Shown here: positions 14,187-21,712 of the stretch, piece after piece
Layout: each line of letters begins with the position of its first letter
Position numbering within the stretch: the stretch's first letter is position 1
Program-made: the position numbers and the translations under genes
Source of the DNA: a bacterium
GTDB taxonomy: Bacteria; UBP15; UBA6099; JAJRTR01
Direction of reading: 5' to 3'
DNA: 22,912 nt
NCBI GenBank assembly: GCA_024278215.1
Contig: JAJRTR010000175.1
Span: 1-22,912, forward strand
Notes under the pieces: model-generated
Database searches by the model: none
The model's input: the letters and a program-made list of their open reading frames with translations, nothing else
What the model was told of the DNA's origin: nothing

Positions 14187-17100
14187 ATGAGCAAGAACAA
14201 GTATAAAGATACAAACAATAAGAAAGGCGAAGTGGTCGGGACTGGCGGCGGCAAAGTCGGCTCGGTCATGGTAGTGGGCGCCGGCATAGCCGGCATGGAA
14301 TCGTCGCTTGGCCTTGCCGATTCCGGTTATCTTGTCTATCTTGTTTCCAAGGAACCGACAGTCGGCGGCCGCATGGCGCAGCTCGACAAAACATTTCCGA
14401 CAAACGACTGCTCGACCTGCATGATTTCGCCCCGGATGGTCTCCGTCGGCTCGCATCCCAACATCGACATCATTACCATGGCGGATGTAGACAGTGTCAG
14501 CGGCGAAGCGGGCAACTTCAAAGTCAAAGTCAGGAAGCAGCCGCGTTACATCGACGAATCCAAATGCACCGGCTGCGCCGAATGCACGACTGTATGCCCG
14601 GTGCATATACCCGACCCGAACAATGAAAACCTCAGCGACCGAGGAGCGACATACCGGCTGTTTCCGCAGGCGGTGCCCAACTGGTTCGCGATCACCCGCG
14701 ACCGCACCGCGCCCTGCAAAAACAGGTGCCCGGCGCACATCAGCGTGCAGGGCTATGTCAATCTCATCGCCGAAGGGCGTTTCAAGGACGCGCTGGAAGT
14801 GATCCGTCAGCGCAATCCCTTCCCGTCGGTCTGCGGCAGGGTTTGTTTCCATCCCTGCGAGGAAGTTTGCAACCGAGGACAGGTCGACGAGCCTGTCGCA
14901 ATCAATAATCTCAAGCGTTTCGTGTCAGACATCGAACTTGAAGAGGCGGGCGTGATCCCGAAAAAGCTTGGCGTCACCGAAGACCCGTCGAAGAATCCCT
15001 GGAAGAATATCGAACCGGCGCAAAAGCGTGAGGAGAAGGTCGCCATCATAGGCGCGGGCCCGTCCGGACTCACCGCCGCGCACGATCTCGCTCTGTGGGG
15101 TTTCAAATGCACAGTGTTCGAGAAACTGCCCATGGCGGGCGGAATGCTCGCGGTCGGCATACCCGAATACAGGTTGCCCATGAAGGTGCTCCAGTATGAA
15201 ATAGACCGTGTGAAACAGCTCGGAGTGGAAATAAAACTGAATACGGCAATAGACAAAAACAATGGAATCGACAAACTGTTCGAGCAGGGCTACAAGGCCG
15301 TCTACATAGCGGTCGGCTCGCACGGCAGCATGAAACTGCGCGTCAGGGGCGAGGAACTACCCGGTGTGATGAGCGGCATAGACTACCTGCGCGACATCAC
15401 GCTCGGAGAGAAGACCGAACTGGGCAAAAATGTGGCGGTCATCGGCGGCGGCAACGTCGCGATGGACGCGGCCCGCACCGCCATCAGGGAAGGCGCGAAA
15501 GTCACGGTCGTATACCGCAGGAGCCGCCAGGAGATGCCCGCCCACGAGTGGGAAATCGCCGAGGCGGAGAGAGAAGGAATCGAATTCAAGTTCCTCACGA
15601 CGCCGCTGGAGATAGTCGCGGGCGCAGGCGGCAGGGTCGACCGGTTAAAGTGCATACAGAACGAACTGGGCGAACCCGACGCGAGCGGTCGCCGCAGGCC
15701 CGTTCCCATCGACGGCTCGGAATTCGACATCGAGCTCGACACAGTCATCGCGGCCATCGGGCAGGCGACGGAAGTGGACTTCCTCACCGGCAAAGACGGT
15801 GTGGAAACCACGAAATGGGGCACAGTCATCACAAATGAAAAGACCGGTCGTACCGACCGTGAAGGCGTGTTCTCCGGCGGCGACTGCGTCACTGGCCCCG
15901 GCATGGCGATCGAAGCTATCGGGGCGGGCAAGAACGCCGCAGAGTCCATCCGCCGCTACCTGCTCGGTGAAGACATAGACGGCGCACGCCTCGAAGACGA
16001 ACTAATGGCTTCCACTCCCCTCGACGAGCACACTATAAACAACGCGCAGAAAGCGTCGCGCCCCAGGCCCAAACTGTTGCCTTACGACCAGCGCACAGGC
16101 AACTTCGACGAAGTGGAGATGACGATCACCGCCGAAGAAGCCGTCGCCGAAGCAAAGCGCTGCCTCAACTGCGGCCCCTGCGCGGACTGTCGCCTCTGCG
16201 AGATCACCTGCCAGAAAGAAGCCATCGACTTCACCCAGACCGAGCAGATAACAACTTATGATGTCGGCGCCATGATCCTGTCGCCCGGCTACAAGCTGTT
16301 TGACCCGCGCGAGCTCGGCGAATTCGGCTTCGACCACATGGACAATGTCATCACCAGCATGCAGTTCGAGCGAATGCTCAGCGCGTCCGGCCCATACGAG
16401 GGACACGTCGCCAGGCCGTCGGACCACGAAGAACCCAAACGCATAGCGTTCATCCAGTGCGTCGGCTCACGAAACGAACGCATCGGGCGCGGCTACTGCT
16501 CGTCGGTGTGCTGCATGTACGCCACGAAGCAGGCGATTATCGGTATGGAACACTGCAAGGGGTCGGAAGTATCCATCTTCTACAGGGACCTTCGCGCATT
16601 CGGCAAAGGCTTCGACCGCTACTGGCAGTCGGCGCGCGACAAGAACGGTGTGCGCTACGTCAAGGCGTCGATCTCGACAATCAAGGAAGACCCGAACAAC
16701 AAAAATCTCATATTGAGGTATCTCGAAGGCGATTCGTTAAAAGAAGAAGAATTCGACATGGTGATCCTCTCCTGCGGCCTTGTGCCGAACCCCGACGGCA
16801 TAGCGCTCTGCAACCGCCTCGGCGTCGATCTCGACAAATACGGATTCGCCGAAACCGACCCGAACATGCCCATCGCAACAAACCGGGAAGGCATTTATGT
16901 ATGCGGCGCGTTCGAGAGTCCGAAGGACATACCTGAATCGGTCGTGCAGTCGACAGGCGCGGCGGGCAAAGCCATGGCGTTGCTGGGCGACGCGCGCTGG
17001 ACGGCGACAAGCACGAAAGAATATCCCGAGCCGTTGGACGTCAAACCCGAGGACGAAGTCCGCATGGGTGTCTTCATCTGCCATTGCGGCATAAATATCG

Positions 17101-18761
17101 CGGGCGTCGTCGACGTGAAACGTGTCGCGGAAGACGCCGGCAAACAGCCGGGCGTTGTTCATGCCGAGGACATTCTATTCACCTGCTCGCAGGACTCGCA
17201 GGACCTCATACGCAGAATCATCAAAGAAAAAAATCTTAACAGGGTTGTCGTCGCGTCCTGCTCGCCCAGGACACACGAACCGCTATTCCGCGAGATGCTC
17301 AAGGAAGCCGGCCTCAACCCCTACCTGTTCGAGATGGCCAACATCCGAGACCAGTGTTCATGGGTACACTACAGCCACCCGGAAAAAGCGACAGAAAAAG
17401 CTATCGGACTCGCCCGGATGGCTATCGCCAAGGCCCGGAAGCTCGAATCGCTGCAATCGGCGACACTCGATGTCACACACACGGGTCTTGTCATAGGCGG
17501 CGGCGCGGCGGGCATGACGGCGGCACAGTCACTCGCAGACCAGGGTTTCGACGTGCATCTGGTCGAGCGCGCGGCGCAGCTCGGCGGCGAAGCCCTGAAC
17601 CTGCGCTACGCGATGGACGGCTCGGACATAAGACCGGTTGTTGAAAAAATGATCGACCAGATCACGAACAACCCGAAAATAACTATTCATTTCAACAGCG
17701 AACTCGCGGACCTTTCCGGCGGCGTCGGCGCGTTCAAGAGCACACTTACTTCCGGAAACGGCGACGGCACGCAGGTAATCGAACACGGCGCGCTGGTAAT
17801 CGCCACCGGCGCGAAGGAATACAAGCCGACGGAATACATGTACGGCCAGGATGAACATGTCATGACGACGCGCGAGCTCGAGATGGCTGTGGCCTCAGGC
17901 AAACTGAACCCTAAAGAGCTCAACGACATAGTCTTCATACAATGCGTCGGCTCGCGCTGCGACGAACGCGACTACTGCAGCCGCGTGTGCTGTTCGCAGA
18001 CGGTGAAAAATACGATCAAACTTAAAGAGATGAATCCCGACCTGAATATCTATGTGATGTACCGCGACATAAGGACATACGGGATGCGTGAAGACTACTA
18101 CCGCAGGGCGCGCGACCTGGGCGTTATCTTCGTCAGGTACGACAAGGACGAGCCGCCCGAAGTAACGAAGAACAGCGGACGGCTTGCCGTAACGGTGAAA
18201 GACCAGATGATGGGCCGTGTGCTGGAGTTCCCGGCGGACGCTGTGTCGCTCGCGGCGGCGGTGGTGCCGAGAACGAGCACCAGGAAACTTGCAAAAACCA
18301 TCAAGGTGTCTGAGAGCCAGGACGGCTTCTTCCTCGAAGCACATGTGAAGCTGCGCCCGATAGACTTCGCGCTCGAGGGCGCGTACATGGCGGGCACGGC
18401 GCACTCGCCGATGTCGCTGGACGAAGCGGTGTCGCAGGGTCTGGCGGCTGCGGCGCACGCGGGCGGCGTGCTGGGCAAAGAGAAGCTCCAGGGCGACGCA
18501 CACGTGGCGCATGTGAACGAAGACCTGTGCGCCGGCTGTGTGACATGCGTTAGAGTATGCCCCTACGGTGTGCCGCAGATGAACATGCGGGGCAAGGCGG
18601 AAATATCGCCGCTGGCATGCCACGGCTGCGGAACCTGCGTCAGCCAGTGTCCGGCGAAAGCCATTGAACTGCCCGGCTTCACCTACGACCAGATATCCTG
18701 CATGTGCAATGAAACATATTCGTTCGATTTCGATAAAGACAAGGCGCCGGCAGGCTCCTGA
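14187..18761 (+). CDS. hdrA: Giant HdrA: two HdrA modules with an inserted GltD/NfnB-like NAD(P)H-FAD module
   Basis: HdrA is the flavin subunit that splits electron pairs in Hdr complexes. This 1524-residue version starts at ATG 14187 (GGAAGGG 9 bases upstream). Order: FAD motif GAGIAG (31-36), NDCSTCM (C75, C78), ferredoxin C127-C130-C133-C137, then a GltD-like insert at ~175-655. The insert has cysteines of the Fer4_20 type (C177, C181 onward), GAGPSG (289-294), GGGNVA (420-425) and YRRSRQEMP, where R444-R445 suggest NADPH. The first HdrA module resumes with a CLNCGPCADCRLC cluster (659-671) and FIQCVGSR. A second HdrA module starts near M960 (FICHCG), with GGGAAG (1104-1109), another FIQCVGSR, and a C-terminal two-cluster ferredoxin (C1448-C1458, C1478-C1488). 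Ordinary HdrA is about 650 residues. Confidence 0.93.
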   Translation: MSKNKYKDTNNKKGEVVGTGGGKVGSVMVVGAGIAGMESSLGLADSGYLVYLVSKEPTVGGRMAQLDKTFPTNDCSTCMISPRMVSVGSHPNIDIITMADVDSVSGEAGNFKVKVRKQPRYIDESKCTGCAECTTVCPVHIPDPNNENLSDRGATYRLFPQAVPNWFAITRDRTAPCKNRCPAHISVQGYVNLIAEGRFKDALEVIRQRNPFPSVCGRVCFHPCEEVCNRGQVDEPVAINNLKRFVSDIELEEAGVIPKKLGVTEDPSKNPWKNIEPAQKREEKVAIIGAGPSGLTAAHDLALWGFKCTVFEKLPMAGGMLAVGIPEYRLPMKVLQYEIDRVKQLGVEIKLNTAIDKNNGIDKLFEQGYKAVYIAVGSHGSMKLRVRGEELPGVMSGIDYLRDITLGEKTELGKNVAVIGGGNVAMDAARTAIREGAKVTVVYRRSRQEMPAHEWEIAEAEREGIEFKFLTTPLEIVAGAGGRVDRLKCIQNELGEPDASGRRRPVPIDGSEFDIELDTVIAAIGQATEVDFLTGKDGVETTKWGTVITNEKTGRTDREGVFSGGDCVTGPGMAIEAIGAGKNAAESIRRYLLGEDIDGARLEDELMASTPLDEHTINNAQKASRPRPKLLPYDQRTGNFDEVEMTITAEEAVAEAKRCLNCGPCADCRLCEITCQKEAIDFTQTEQITTYDVGAMILSPGYKLFDPRELGEFGFDHMDNVITSMQFERMLSASGPYEGHVARPSDHEEPKRIAFIQCVGSRNERIGRGYCSSVCCMYATKQAIIGMEHCKGSEVSIFYRDLRAFGKGFDRYWQSARDKNGVRYVKASISTIKEDPNNKNLILRYLEGDSLKEEEFDMVILSCGLVPNPDGIALCNRLGVDLDKYGFAETDPNMPIATNREGIYVCGAFESPKDIPESVVQSTGAAGKAMALLGDARWTATSTKEYPEPLDVKPEDEVRMGVFICHCGINIAGVVDVKRVAEDAGKQPGVVHAEDILFTCSQDSQDLIRRIIKEKNLNRVVVASCSPRTHEPLFREMLKEAGLNPYLFEMANIRDQCSWVHYSHPEKATEKAIGLARMAIAKARKLESLQSATLDVTHTGLVIGGGAAGMTAAQSLADQGFDVHLVERAAQLGGEALNLRYAMDGSDIRPVVEKMIDQITNNPKITIHFNSELADLSGGVGAFKSTLTSGNGDGTQVIEHGALVIATGAKEYKPTEYMYGQDEHVMTTRELEMAVASGKLNPKELNDIVFIQCVGSRCDERDYCSRVCCSQTVKNTIKLKEMNPDLNIYVMYRDIRTYGMREDYYRRARDLGVIFVRYDKDEPPEVTKNSGRLAVTVKDQMMGRVLEFPADAVSLAAAVVPRTSTRKLAKTIKVSESQDGFFLEAHVKLRPIDFALEGAYMAGTAHSPMSLDEAVSQGLAAAAHAGGVLGKEKLQGDAHVAHVNEDLCAGCVTCVRVCPYGVPQMNMRGKAEISPLACHGCGTCVSQCPAKAIELPGFTYDQISCMCNETYSFDFDKDKAPAGS

Positions 18762-18784
18762 CATAATTCTTGGAGGAAATGGAA

Positions 18785-19264
18785 ATGGCGGAGACAGAGG
18801 AAAAGGTAGAAGAAAAGCAGCCGAAGCAACCGGTGGACCCGAACTTTGTGCCGAAGATCGTAGCTTTCTGCTGCAACTTCTGCGCTTATGCCGCGGGCGA
18901 CCTGGCAGGCTCCACAAGGACGGAGTATCCATCGAATATAAAGGTAATCAGGCTTCCCTGTTCCGGCAGGGTGGACACCCGGCTGCTGCTGCGCGCGTTC
19001 GAGGAAGGCGCGGACGGGGTGTATGTCGCCGGCTGCGAGGAGGGAAGCTGCCACTTCGCCGAAGGCAACTACTGGGCGAAGCGGCGCGTCAAAAATGCAA
19101 AGAAACTACTCGATGAAATAGGCATCGGCGGCGAGCGGCTCGAGATGTTCAACTTCTCGGCCTCCATGTTCGATAAGTTTGTCGCAAACGCGAAAATAAT
19201 GGATGAAAGAATAAGAAAACTTGGGCCGAGCCCCGTTAACGTGGCGGCCGCAAAATCAAAATAA
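18785..19264 (+). CDS. mvhD: MvhD-type iron-sulfur subunit
   Basis: MvhD carries a [2Fe-2S] cluster and links HdrA to an electron-donating or accepting partner such as a hydrogenase or formate dehydrogenase. The 159-residue product shows FCCNFCAY (C29-C30, C33), GDLAGSTRTEYP, LPCSGRVD and GCEEGSCHF, the family signature. ATG at 18785 is chosen since GGAGG lies 8 bases upstream; the ATG at 18779 is too close. An acidic/lysine-rich N-terminal extension of about 20 residues precedes the fold. No mvhA, mvhG or fdh gene is nearby, so here it probably joins HdrA to MetV, as in Moorella-type complexes. It follows hdrA by 23 bases. Confidence 0.92.
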   Translation: MAETEEKVEEKQPKQPVDPNFVPKIVAFCCNFCAYAAGDLAGSTRTEYPSNIKVIRLPCSGRVDTRLLLRAFEEGADGVYVAGCEEGSCHFAEGNYWAKRRVKNAKKLLDEIGIGGERLEMFNFSASMFDKFVANAKIMDERIRKLGPSPVNVAAAKSK

Positions 19265-19277
19265 TCGGAGTGACAAT

Positions 19278-19991
19278 ATGATAGTAGCTGAAACAAAACC
19301 GATCGAAGAAATATACGGATTCATCGAACCGTACAACAAGATCATGGTGCTCGGTTGCGGCGGATGCGTATCGGTGTGCCTCTCCGGCGGAGAGAAAGAG
19401 GTCGGCGTGCTGACTTCCGCGCTCAAGCTGAAGAGGAAGATAGACGGCCGCGAACTCGAGGTGGTCGAGATGACCATACCGCGCCAGTGCGACTGGGAAT
19501 ACTTCGACCTGATGGGCAGCCGGCTCGACGAGGTGGAAGCTGTCGTGAGCATCGGATGCGGCGCGGGCGTGCAGGCGCTCGTCAAAAAGTTCCCGGATTC
19601 GCTCGTCTATCCCGGCCTCAACACCAGCTTCCTCGGCGTGGGCGAAAAGCCCGGCGTTTGGGTCGAATACTGCCAGGGCTGCGGCAGTTGCGTGCTGGGC
19701 CTCACAGGCGGTATATGCCCCGTGGCGCGCTGCTCGAAACACATCCTCAACGGCCCCTGCGGCGGCTCGGAAAAGGGAATGTGCGAAGTCGACCCAAAGA
19801 ACATTCCCTGCGTCTGGCAGCTCATCTACGACCGCCTCAAGTCCATCGACAGACTCGACCTCATCGAGAAGATCATGGACATGAAAGACTGGAGCACCGC
19901 GACCGACGGCGGTGTGCGCAGGATGGAGAATCCCGAAGTCTTCGCGCTCGAACACAAGCAGCAGGAAGACAAAGAGCCCGCTAAGGGTTGA
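19278..19991 (+). CDS. metV: MetV-type methylenetetrahydrofolate reductase partner, zinc/iron-sulfur
   Basis: MetV-like proteins pair with MetF in acetogens and related bacteria, feeding it electrons in place of direct NAD(P)H use. The 237-residue product has an N-terminal cysteine cluster CGGCVSVC (C27, C30, C34) with a Rossmann-like region. Its C-terminal domain contains YCQGCGSCVLG, GGICPVARCSK, NGPCGGSEKGMCEV and CVWQLIYDRL, matching the MetF-associated C-terminal family (PF12225 type, from memory). Several cysteines could bind Zn or Fe-S. ATG at 19278 has CGGAG 7 bases upstream, and the gene follows mvhD by 13 bases. The stop is 106 bases before metF. Confidence 0.88.
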   Translation: MIVAETKPIEEIYGFIEPYNKIMVLGCGGCVSVCLSGGEKEVGVLTSALKLKRKIDGRELEVVEMTIPRQCDWEYFDLMGSRLDEVEAVVSIGCGAGVQALVKKFPDSLVYPGLNTSFLGVGEKPGVWVEYCQGCGSCVLGLTGGICPVARCSKHILNGPCGGSEKGMCEVDPKNIPCVWQLIYDRLKSIDRLDLIEKIMDMKDWSTATDGGVRRMENPEVFALEHKQQEDKEPAKG

Positions 19992-20011
19992 GTCGACATA
20001 TAACAACTATC

Positions 20012-20025
20012 CTGCCGCGCGGCAG
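20012..20025 (+). other. Perfect GC palindrome in the metV-metF gap
   Basis: CTGCCGCGCGGCAG is a 14-base perfect palindrome, folding as a 5-bp stem with a GCGC loop. It sits 20 bases after the metV stop and 72 bases before the metF start, in the only long gap of the operon. No U-tract follows, so it is more likely an mRNA stability or processing element than a terminator. Confidence 0.4.
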
Positions 20026-20097
20026 CGCATACGGCGGCGGCACGGATTGCGATGATGCCGAAATTATAAAATAAATTCTGTACAGGGAGTTGAACCC

Positions 20098-21057
20098 ATG
20101 GGTGAAGCACAGGAAAAAGCAAATAGCTCTGAAATGATCTCGGGCAGCAATCTCGAAAAAATATTCCGCGCGGGCCACTTCGCGATTACCACCGAATGCG
20201 GGCCGCCCAAAGGCGCAGACGTCGAACGCCTCAAGGAAAAGATCAACCACATAAAAGGCTGCTGCGACGCCGCGAACGTCACGGATAACCAGACCGCCGT
20301 CGTGCGCATGTCCAGCATCGGCGCAAGCGCGATACTCGTCCAGGAAGGCGTCGAACCCATCATGCAGATGGTCACTCGCGACCGCAACCGCATCGCCGCC
20401 CAGAGCGACATGTTCGGCGCCCACGCGCTCGGCATCCGCAACATGCTCTGCCTCACCGGCGACCACCAGAAGTTCGGCAACCACCCCACCGCCAAAAATG
20501 TCTTCGACATGGACTCGATACAACTTCTGAAGGTCATTGACCACATACGCACCGAGAACAAAGTCATCGGCGGCGACGATGTGGAAGGCCCCGCGAAGAT
20601 GTTCCTCGGCGCGGCGGCCAACCCCTTCGGCGACCCCTTCGAGTTCCGCGTCTTCCGGCTCGCCAAAAAGATACAGGCCGGCGCCAACTTCATCCAGACC
20701 CAGTGCATCTACGACATGGACCGCTTCAAAAAATACATGCAGATGGCCTGCGACCACGGCCTCGACAAGAAAGCCTTCATCATGGCGGGCATCACGCCGC
20801 TGAAGTCCGCCGGCATGGCCAACTACATGAACAAATTCGTCGCGGGCATCTCCGTTCCCGACGAAATCATCCAGCGCCTCAAGGGCACGCCCAAGGAAAA
20901 ACAGGCCGAAGAAGGCATCAAAATATGCCTCGAACAGATCGAAACCGTGCGCAACATACCGGGTGTCGCGGGCGTGCATCTCATGGCCATCGAATGGGAA
21001 CACAAGGTCAGGGGCATACTCGAACAGACCGATCTTCTGCCCAGGCCGCAGGTCTGA
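20098..21057 (+). CDS. metF: Methylenetetrahydrofolate reductase
   Basis: MetF reduces 5,10-methylene-H4folate to 5-methyl-H4folate with a bound flavin, in the methyl branch of the Wood-Ljungdahl pathway and in methionine synthesis. The 319-residue TIM-barrel protein shows TTECGPPKGAD with the conserved acid E33, CLTGDH (D122) at the flavin site, AAANPFGDP, FIQTQCIYD (Q202 region) and AGITPLKS. Length is slightly above the ~296 of E. coli MetF because of an N-terminal extension. GGGAG lies 8 bases before the ATG. Placement after hdrCBA-mvhD-metV argues that it receives electrons through MetV and the Hdr complex rather than only from NADH. It converges on the 198-residue gene. Confidence 0.95.
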   Translation: MGEAQEKANSSEMISGSNLEKIFRAGHFAITTECGPPKGADVERLKEKINHIKGCCDAANVTDNQTAVVRMSSIGASAILVQEGVEPIMQMVTRDRNRIAAQSDMFGAHALGIRNMLCLTGDHQKFGNHPTAKNVFDMDSIQLLKVIDHIRTENKVIGGDDVEGPAKMFLGAAANPFGDPFEFRVFRLAKKIQAGANFIQTQCIYDMDRFKKYMQMACDHGLDKKAFIMAGITPLKSAGMANYMNKFVAGISVPDEIIQRLKGTPKEKQAEEGIKICLEQIETVRNIPGVAGVHLMAIEWEHKVRGILEQTDLLPRPQV

Positions 21058-21115
21058 AATAAACGACATCATTGCAGTGTCGAATTCGATATCCTTGAAA
21101 CACGGTGGCAAATAT

Positions 21116-21712
21116 TCAAACCACAATATGCTCGGCGGCGAAGATGTCGCCGTCTTTTGTGGTGGCGGTAATCATGGCCCGGAAGGGGAGCCCGGCGATG
21201 TCGGTGTTTGTGATGAGGTACCACCATGATTTCAACTGCGCCTGCTCGGCGGCTCCGGATTCGACAAATGTTTTATCAAGTTCAGACAGTGAGACCTCGA
21301 GTTTTTTGAAAGGTGCAGGTTCGGGAAAGTTTATTTTCAGAAACATCAGGTCACCGCTCTTTTCCGCCACGACATCCTCGAACTCCAGTGTCTTGTGTAT
21401 GTTCCGGTCGCTGCGGTGTTCCGCGATATAATCTGAGATTGCAAGGTGATAGACGGACCGGCCCGATTGCTTTGATTCCTCGATATATTTTTCTTTTTTC
21501 TCTTCGTCGGCTATGACTTCCTTCGCATACAGTACAGCCTGTCGGAATAAATCCACCTGTTTCTGTTCGGCATCACTTTTCTTGCGCTTCGGGTCCCTTT
21601 TCGGTTTGCGGCTGAGGTAAGGTTTTCCGTTGCGCACTTTTATCACGAAGTCCGTGCCGTGTGTTTCCACCCATTGCTTGAGGTCGATTGTGTTTTTCTT
21701 ATGTTTTGCCAA
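21116..21712 (-). CDS. Unrecognised 198-residue basic protein
   Basis: I cannot name this family. The start is TTG at 21712, fixed by a strong GGAGG (21721-21725) 8 bases upstream inside the end of rlmN; the two genes overlap by 14 bases. The N-terminal third is strongly basic (KPKRDPKRKKSD). A helical stretch (DLFRQAVLYAKEVIAD) and a GRSVYHLAISDYI block follow, a pattern I recall from unnamed small bacterial proteins, without certainty. The C-terminal half looks like beta strands (SWWYLITN, PFRAMITATTKDG). There is no signal peptide or membrane segment, so it is probably cytoplasmic. Coupling to rlmN suggests an RNA- or ribosome-related setting, but that is only context. Confidence 0.75.
   Translation of the reverse strand: MAKHKKNTIDLKQWVETHGTDFVIKVRNGKPYLSRKPKRDPKRKKSDAEQKQVDLFRQAVLYAKEVIADEEKKEKYIEESKQSGRSVYHLAISDYIAEHRSDRNIHKTLEFEDVVAEKSGDLMFLKINFPEPAPFKKLEVSLSELDKTFVESGAAEQAQLKSWWYLITNTDIAGLPFRAMITATTKDGDIFAAEHIVV

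Noticed and set aside
17895-18932. 345-residue open frame antisense to hdrA
   Set aside because: It arises from GC-rich codon use of hdrA; its product is Arg/His/Ala-rich with no recognisable domain.
19981-21126. 381-residue open frame antisense to metF
   Set aside because: A shadow of metF, with a low-complexity product and no plausible ribosome-binding site; metF motifs are complete on the plus strand.
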